DNA from: Tannerella sp.
GTDB taxonomy: Bacteria; Bacteroidota; Bacteroidia; Bacteroidales; Tannerellaceae
DNA: 9,908 nt
Direction of reading: 5' to 3'
Assembly (NCBI GenBank): GCA_031282485.1
Contig: JAITDQ010000183.1
Location: 1 to 9,908 of the forward strand
Position 1 is the first letter of the stretch; every line of letters starts with the position of its first letter. The notes under the pieces are model-generated. The model was not told where the DNA came from and did no database searches. It saw nothing but the letters and a program-made list of their open reading frames with translations. Both the position numbers and the translations under genes were made by a program. Of this stretch, positions 5,886 through 9,908 are shown piece by piece.

Positions 5886-8249
5886 TTATTTCTTCCTGTT
5901 AACGGTTATCTCTTTCGAGAAAGAATACGGGAAATCCTTTTCCGCCGTTCCCCTCGACCTGTTGGGCGATGATGACATGTTGAAATCAATAACCGCGCCG
6001 TTGAGCAGCGTCCCGTGTTTTATGAAATTCTTCGTGTATGCGGCGCCGTTTATTTTCATGGATTCGATATAGCGGTTCTCCGTCGCGTTGTTGGGGGCGT
6101 TTATGATGACTTCTTTCCCGTTTTCGAGATGCAGCGTTACTTTTTTGAACAGCGGGGAGCCGGTCACATATTCGTCCGTACCGGGGCAGACCGTATAAAA
6201 TCCCATGGCCGAAAACACGTACCATGTGGATGTCTGTCCGTTGTCTTCATCGCCGCAATAGCCGTCGGGGGCGGCGCTGTAAAGTTTATCCATCACTTCC
6301 CTTGCCCGGTATTGCGTTTTCCATGGCTCTCCCGAATAGTTGTACAGATAAATCATGTGCTGTATCGGCTGATTGCCGTGTGCGTAATTACCCATATTCA
6401 TGATTTGCATTTCGCGTATTTCATGTATTACGGAACCGTAATAACTTTCATCGAACAGGGGCGGTACATTAAATACGGAATCCATCATGACGTTGAACTC
6501 CTTTTGCCCGCCCATCAGCCGAATCAGCCCGGCGGGGTCGTGGAAGACAGACCATGTATAATGCCAGCTGTTTCCTTCGGTAAAGGCGTCGCCCCATTTC
6601 AACGGGTTGAAAGGCGACTGGAATGTGCCGTCGGAGTTTTTGCCTCTCATCAGTTTATGTTCCGGGTCGAAAAGGTTTTTGTAGTTCATGGCTCTTTTGG
6701 CGTAGACGTCTAATTCTTTTTGGGGTTTGCCCAGCGCCTGTCCCAATTTGTAGATACACCAGTCGTTATAGGCGTATTCGAGCGTACGGGCGGCATTTTC
6801 ATTGATATTCACATCGTACGGCACGTAGCCGAGTTTGTTGTAGTACTCAAATCCGCGCCTTCCCGTCGAACCGACGGTGGGGTGGACGGCGTTGGCGCCG
6901 TGTATTACGGCTTCCCAAAGCGTTTCCATATCGTAATTCCGCAATCCTTTCAGCCGGGCGTCGGCCACAATGGACGCCGAGTTATTGCCTATCATGCAAT
7001 TGCGATGACCGGGACTCGCCCATTCCGGCAGGAAACCGCTCTCCCTGTAAACGTTGGCAAGCCCTTCCTGCATCTTTTCGCTCATGGACGGGTACATCAG
7101 GTTGAGGAACGGGAAAAGCGAACGGAATGTATCCCAGAATCCGGTGTCCGTAAACATGTATCCGGGAAGAACCCGGCCGTTGTACGGACTGTAGTGGACG
7201 GTTTCCCCGCCGGCATTTATCTCGAAAAGACTGCGGGGGAACAGTACCGAACGGTACAGACAGGAATAAAACGTCCTGAGCCTGTCGATATTGTCGTCCT
7301 CTACCTCTATTTTCCCCAGCACGCTGTTCCATTTCTGTTTTCCTTTTTCCGCAACAGCATCCGGGCTATCATTCCCGAGTTCCTTTAAATTCAGTTCCGC
7401 CTGCTCATGGCTGATGAAGGAAGATGCCGCGCGTGCAATGACTTTTTCGCCTTTCTTCGTGCCGAAACCGATGATTGCGCCCGCATGGTTACATTGGGAT
7501 TCGAGTATGTTTTCATTTATTACATTATCTTTGACGGAGGCCGTATAAGTGAATTTTTTATCAAAGACAATCACGAAATAATTACGGAAATTGTCGGGTA
7601 CGCCGCCCGAATTTTTCGTCGTGTAGCCGATTATTTTATTTTCTTCCGGTATTATTTTTATGTATGAACCCTTGTCGAACGCATCGACGACGACAAATGA
7701 GTTTTCTTTTTCGGGAAAAGTAAAGCGGAATATCACCGCCCGTTCCGTCGGAGCCAATTCCGTCACGACGTCATGGTCTGCGAGATACACTTTATAGTAG
7801 TACGGCGTCGCCGTTTCCGCCTTATGGGAGAACCAGCTGGCGCGTTCGTCCTCTTTGAAAACGGCCTTGCCTGTGACCGGCATGACGGCAAACTGCCCGT
7901 AATCATTAATCCAGGGACTTGGCTGATGCGTTTGTTTGAAGCCGCGAATCCTGTCCGCGTCATACGTATATGCCCAGCCGTCGCCCATTTTTCCTGTCTG
8001 GGGCGTCCAGAAATTCATTCCCCAGGGCATTGCTATTGCAGGGTATGTGTTTCCTGTTGACAGGGAATGTTTGGAAAACGTGCCGGTTAAAGGATTGACG
8101 TAATCCACGGGACTGAACTTTGCCGCCGTTGCTGCCGCCGTTACCGTTGCCGTCGTCTGTGTTGACGGCTCCGAACCCGCTGCTGCCGGCAAATAAAACA
8201 GGCATGCCAGTGAAGAAATAAGAAATAGACTTCGTTTCATAATATACAT
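5886..8249 (-). CDS. GH92 family alpha-mannosidase (alpha-1,2 type predicted), secreted
   Basis: This 787-residue protein is a glycoside hydrolase family 92 calcium-dependent exo-alpha-mannosidase. Family hallmarks are VNPLTGT (51-57), GNTYPAIAMPWGM (66-78), IRGFKQTH (101-108), EGNSWHYTW (558-566), IHEIREM (608-614), GNQPIQHMIYLYN (625-637) and GDEDNGQTSTWYVFSAMGFY (666-685). E558 corresponds to the catalytic acid, and D667 and D669 to the catalytic base pair, of the characterised enzyme Bt3990 (E533, D642, D644); the spacing is identical. H609-E610 fits the His-Glu pair linked to alpha-1,2 specificity. A signal peptide is visible (KRSLFLISSLACLFYLPAAAG). A Cys at 16 within it leaves some chance of a lipoprotein. 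The Thr/Ala-rich linker (29-43) precedes the catalytic part. Start may be the ATG at 8249 or the second one at 8240, which gives a more typical signal peptide. Likely role: trimming N-glycan or yeast-type mannan ends. No SusC/D pair is nearby. Confidence 0.95.
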   Translation of the reverse strand: MYIMKRSLFLISSLACLFYLPAAAGSEPSTQTTATVTAAATAAKFSPVDYVNPLTGTFSKHSLSTGNTYPAIAMPWGMNFWTPQTGKMGDGWAYTYDADRIRGFKQTHQPSPWINDYGQFAVMPVTGKAVFKEDERASWFSHKAETATPYYYKVYLADHDVVTELAPTERAVIFRFTFPEKENSFVVVDAFDKGSYIKIIPEENKIIGYTTKNSGGVPDNFRNYFVIVFDKKFTYTASVKDNVINENILESQCNHAGAIIGFGTKKGEKVIARAASSFISHEQAELNLKELGNDSPDAVAEKGKQKWNSVLGKIEVEDDNIDRLRTFYSCLYRSVLFPRSLFEINAGGETVHYSPYNGRVLPGYMFTDTGFWDTFRSLFPFLNLMYPSMSEKMQEGLANVYRESGFLPEWASPGHRNCMIGNNSASIVADARLKGLRNYDMETLWEAVIHGANAVHPTVGSTGRRGFEYYNKLGYVPYDVNINENAARTLEYAYNDWCIYKLGQALGKPQKELDVYAKRAMNYKNLFDPEHKLMRGKNSDGTFQSPFNPLKWGDAFTEGNSWHYTWSVFHDPAGLIRLMGGQKEFNVMMDSVFNVPPLFDESYYGSVIHEIREMQIMNMGNYAHGNQPIQHMIYLYNYSGEPWKTQYRAREVMDKLYSAAPDGYCGDEDNGQTSTWYVFSAMGFYTVCPGTDEYVTGSPLFKKVTLHLENGKEVIINAPNNATENRYIESMKINGAAYTKNFIKHGTLLNGAVIDFNMSSSPNRSRGTAEKDFPYSFSKEITVNRKK
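5892..5897 (-). promoter_or_regulatory. SD-like ribosome binding site for ruvB inside the GH92 gene end
   Basis: The minus strand reads AGGAAG six bases before the ruvB ATG at 5885, within the last codons of the GH92 gene (the arginine and lysines of its NRKK end). SD-like motifs are scarce at the other starts in this window, which makes this one stand out. It supports the chosen ruvB start and translational coupling across the TAA-ATG junction. Confidence 0.5.
8121..8144. repeat. 12-bp tandem duplication in the GH92 linker codons
   Basis: Plus-strand units TGCCGCCGTTGC (8121-8132) and TGCCGCCGTTAC (8133-8144) differ at one base. In the gene they encode two copies of a (V/A)TAA tetrapeptide at residues 36-43, between the signal peptide and the catalytic region. 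As the unit is a multiple of three, copy change would alter only linker length. Confidence 0.65.
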
Positions 8250-8313
8250 AAATTTAATAATAAGCGATGAGGTAATTTATTGATGACCGGTAACCCTTGT
8301 CTCAATGCGCAGG

Positions 8314-8344
8314 CAAAAATAGTAATTATTTAAGAGAAATCATA
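8314..8344 (-). promoter_or_regulatory. Bacteroidota-type promoter for the GH92-ruvB unit, overlapping the comM stop
   Basis: On the minus strand, TATTTTTG (8321-8314) is a full TAnnTTTG -7 match. Nineteen bases upstream is TATG (8344-8341), a three-of-four match to the TTTG -33 element, lying across the last codons of comM. The predicted leader to the GH92 start is roughly 60 nt. The remainder of the 90-nt gap (8250-8339) is AT-rich with no further feature. Confidence 0.55.
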
Positions 8345-9881
8345 ATAAACCCCAGCTTTCGCGGTCTAAATTGCGATAATTAATGGCTTCCGCGAGGTGG
8401 GCGGAACGGATATCCTCCGCCCCGTCGAGGTCTGCTATTGTCCGCGATAATTTCAGGATACGGTCATACGCACGCGCCGAGAGGTTGAGGCGCTGCATGG
8501 CGTTTTTCAGCAACGACAGTCCTGTACTGTCGGGGACGGCATATTTATGAAGGTGTTTGGAATCCATTTGAGCATTGCAGTAAAGGCCATTCTCGCCGGC
8601 AAACCGGTGTTTCTGTATTTCGCGTGCCCGGACGACGCGTTCACGGATGTTTGCACTCGTTTCCGAAGACCGCTGTTCCGAGATTTTTTCAAACGGCACC
8701 GGTACGATTTCTATCTGTATGTCGATGCGGTCTAATAACGGACCGGAGATGCGGCTCATATATTTCCGAACGGCTCCCGGCGGACACACACAGGGACGGG
8801 TCGGGTGGTTATAATATCCACAGGGGCACGGGTTCATGGAAGCGACGAGCATAAAGCCGGCCGGATAATCAACGGCAAATCTGGCTCTCGATATGTTGAT
8901 ATGCCTGTCTTCGAGCGGCTGGCGGAGCACCTCCAGTACGTTCCTGTTAAATTCCGGCAGTTCGTCGAGGAATAAAATGCCGTTGTGAGCCAAGCTTATC
9001 TCTCCCGGCTGCGGGAAAGAGCCTCCGCCGACCATTGCGACGTTCGATATGGTATGATGAGGCGAGCGGAACGGTCGTTGGGAAAGCAGGGAAATGCGTT
9101 CTCCTATTTTTCCGGCGACCGAGTGAATTTTTGTTGTTTCGAGCGCTTCCTGAAGGGTCAGTGGCGGGAGGATGGAGGGCAGACGTTTGGCCAGCATCGA
9201 CTTTCCGCTTCCGGGAGGCCCTATCATGATGATATTATGTCCTCCGGCAGCGGCCACTTCGAGTGCGCGTTTCACGTTTTCCTGTCCGCGTACATCGGCG
9301 AAATCGCCGTCAAAATGCTGTTGATGGGCAAAGAACTCGTCGCGGGTATTGACGACTGTCGGTTCCAGCTTGTTTTTACCGCTAAAAAAACCGATCACAT
9401 CCTTTATGTTTTCCACGCCATAGATTTCCAGTTTGTCGACCACCGCGGCTTCGTAAGCGTTCTGTTTGGGCAGGATAAATCCTTTGAACCCTTCCTCGCG
9501 CGCTTTTATTGCGATGGGCAGAGCGCCTTTTATCGGCTGGAGGCTGCCGTCGAGCGATAATTCCCCCATAAGCATGTATTTATCCAGAAGCGACGCATCC
9601 ATATCGCCGGCGGCGGCCATGATACCTGCCGCCAGCGGCAAATCGTAGGCGGAACCTTCCTTCCGGATATCGGCCGGCGCCATGTTTACGACGATGCGGC
9701 TGCGCGGGAACCGATAGCCGTTGACCTGCAGCGCCGAAATGATTCGCTCGTGACTTTCGCGTACGGCAATATCCGGGAGGCCTACCAAGAAAAACTGGAT
9801 TCCTTTCGTACAATTTACTTCTACCGTTATTATTGTTGCGGATATGCCGTTTACTGCAGCTGCAAAAGTTTTGACTAACAT
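8340..9881 (-). CDS. comM: ComM/YifB family Mg-chelatase-like AAA+ ATPase
   Basis: This 513-residue protein matches the ComM/YifB family in full length. The N-terminal Lon-like ChlI domain (about 20-165) includes FFLVGLPDIAVRESHERI (30-47) and MGELSLDGSLQPIKGALPIA (105-124). The AAA+ core has Walker A GPPGSGKSM (221-229), Walker B ILFLDELPEF (302-311) and SGPLLDRIDI (379-388) with a likely arginine finger. A four-Cys insert, NPCPCGYYNHPTRPCVC (C352, C354, C364, C366), could bind zinc. A C-terminal Mg-chelatase domain (about 410-510) has NLSARAYDRILKLSRTIADL. In Vibrio cholerae, ComM is a hexameric helicase that promotes branch migration during natural transformation; the family is also common in bacteria not known to be competent. 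The ATG at 9881 is 27 nt from the right edge, so its promoter is not visible. The next gene begins 90 nt downstream. Family identity is certain; the role in this organism is inferred. Confidence 0.95.
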   Translation of the reverse strand: MLVKTFAAAVNGISATIITVEVNCTKGIQFFLVGLPDIAVRESHERIISALQVNGYRFPRSRIVVNMAPADIRKEGSAYDLPLAAGIMAAAGDMDASLLDKYMLMGELSLDGSLQPIKGALPIAIKAREEGFKGFILPKQNAYEAAVVDKLEIYGVENIKDVIGFFSGKNKLEPTVVNTRDEFFAHQQHFDGDFADVRGQENVKRALEVAAAGGHNIIMIGPPGSGKSMLAKRLPSILPPLTLQEALETTKIHSVAGKIGERISLLSQRPFRSPHHTISNVAMVGGGSFPQPGEISLAHNGILFLDELPEFNRNVLEVLRQPLEDRHINISRARFAVDYPAGFMLVASMNPCPCGYYNHPTRPCVCPPGAVRKYMSRISGPLLDRIDIQIEIVPVPFEKISEQRSSETSANIRERVVRAREIQKHRFAGENGLYCNAQMDSKHLHKYAVPDSTGLSLLKNAMQRLNLSARAYDRILKLSRTIADLDGAEDIRSAHLAEAINYRNLDRESWGLL

Positions 9882-9908
9882 GATTCAATGCTAATGTTTG
9901 TATTCGTG

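Noticed and set aside
6015..6713. Plus-strand open frame of 232 codons opposite the GH92 gene
   Set aside because: Antisense shadow of a certain GH92 gene; there is no family motif, promoter or leader. The similar frames at 6720-7388 and 8985-9560 are rejected for the same reason.
1..9908. CRISPR array, tRNA/rRNA gene, insertion sequence or prophage
   Set aside because: No regularly spaced repeats, no cloverleaf-like segment, no transposase or integrase reading frame and no terminal inverted repeats with target duplication were seen.

Overview
The window looks like chromosomal DNA from a member of the Bacteroidales (Bacteroidota). Three things point there: most start codons follow A/T-rich leaders without a Shine-Dalgarno sequence; at least two upstream regions carry the Bacteroidota sigma-type promoter (TTTG, about 19 nt, TAnnTTTG); and secreted GH92 and GH43 glycosidases sit among housekeeping genes. 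The phylum is inferred from these features and from protein style, not from a database match.

All eight genes I can support lie on the minus strand, so transcription runs from high to low coordinates. In that order they are: a ComM/YifB AAA+ ATPase (9881-8340); a secreted GH92 alpha-mannosidase (8249-5886); RuvB, the Holliday-junction branch-migration motor (5885-4857); a GH43-type lipoprotein glycosidase (4798-3755); tryptophanyl-tRNA synthetase (3527-2538); a probably exported TIM-barrel sugar isomerase/epimerase-like protein (2388-1495); a 431-residue protein of unknown function (1433-138); and the first 38 codons of an Xaa-Pro aminopeptidase that runs off the left edge (114-1). Coding density is high. 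The longest gap is 227 nt (3528-3754), between the GH43 gene and trpS.

Promoter-like sites suggest several transcription units: comM alone (its promoter is outside or at the right edge); GH92-ruvB, with GH43 possibly read through; trpS from its own promoter with a very short leader; and isomerase, unknown protein and aminopeptidase as a loose set. GH92 and ruvB are joined as tightly as possible: the TAA of one is followed immediately by the ATG of the other, and an SD-like AGGAAG lies inside the GH92 end.

Functionally this is a mix of DNA recombination (ComM, RuvB), translation (TrpRS), peptide turnover (Xaa-Pro aminopeptidase) and glycan degradation (GH92, GH43, isomerase-like). No SusC/SusD pair, sensor or sigma/anti-sigma gene is present, so it is not a classical polysaccharide utilization locus. 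I found no tRNA, rRNA, CRISPR array, insertion sequence or clear new defence system. The points most worth a second look are the GH92-ruvB coupling, a degenerate heptanucleotide repeat inside the signal-peptide codons of the GH43 lipoprotein, and the unrecognised 431-residue protein with a His-Ala/Arg/Glu-Arg motif.
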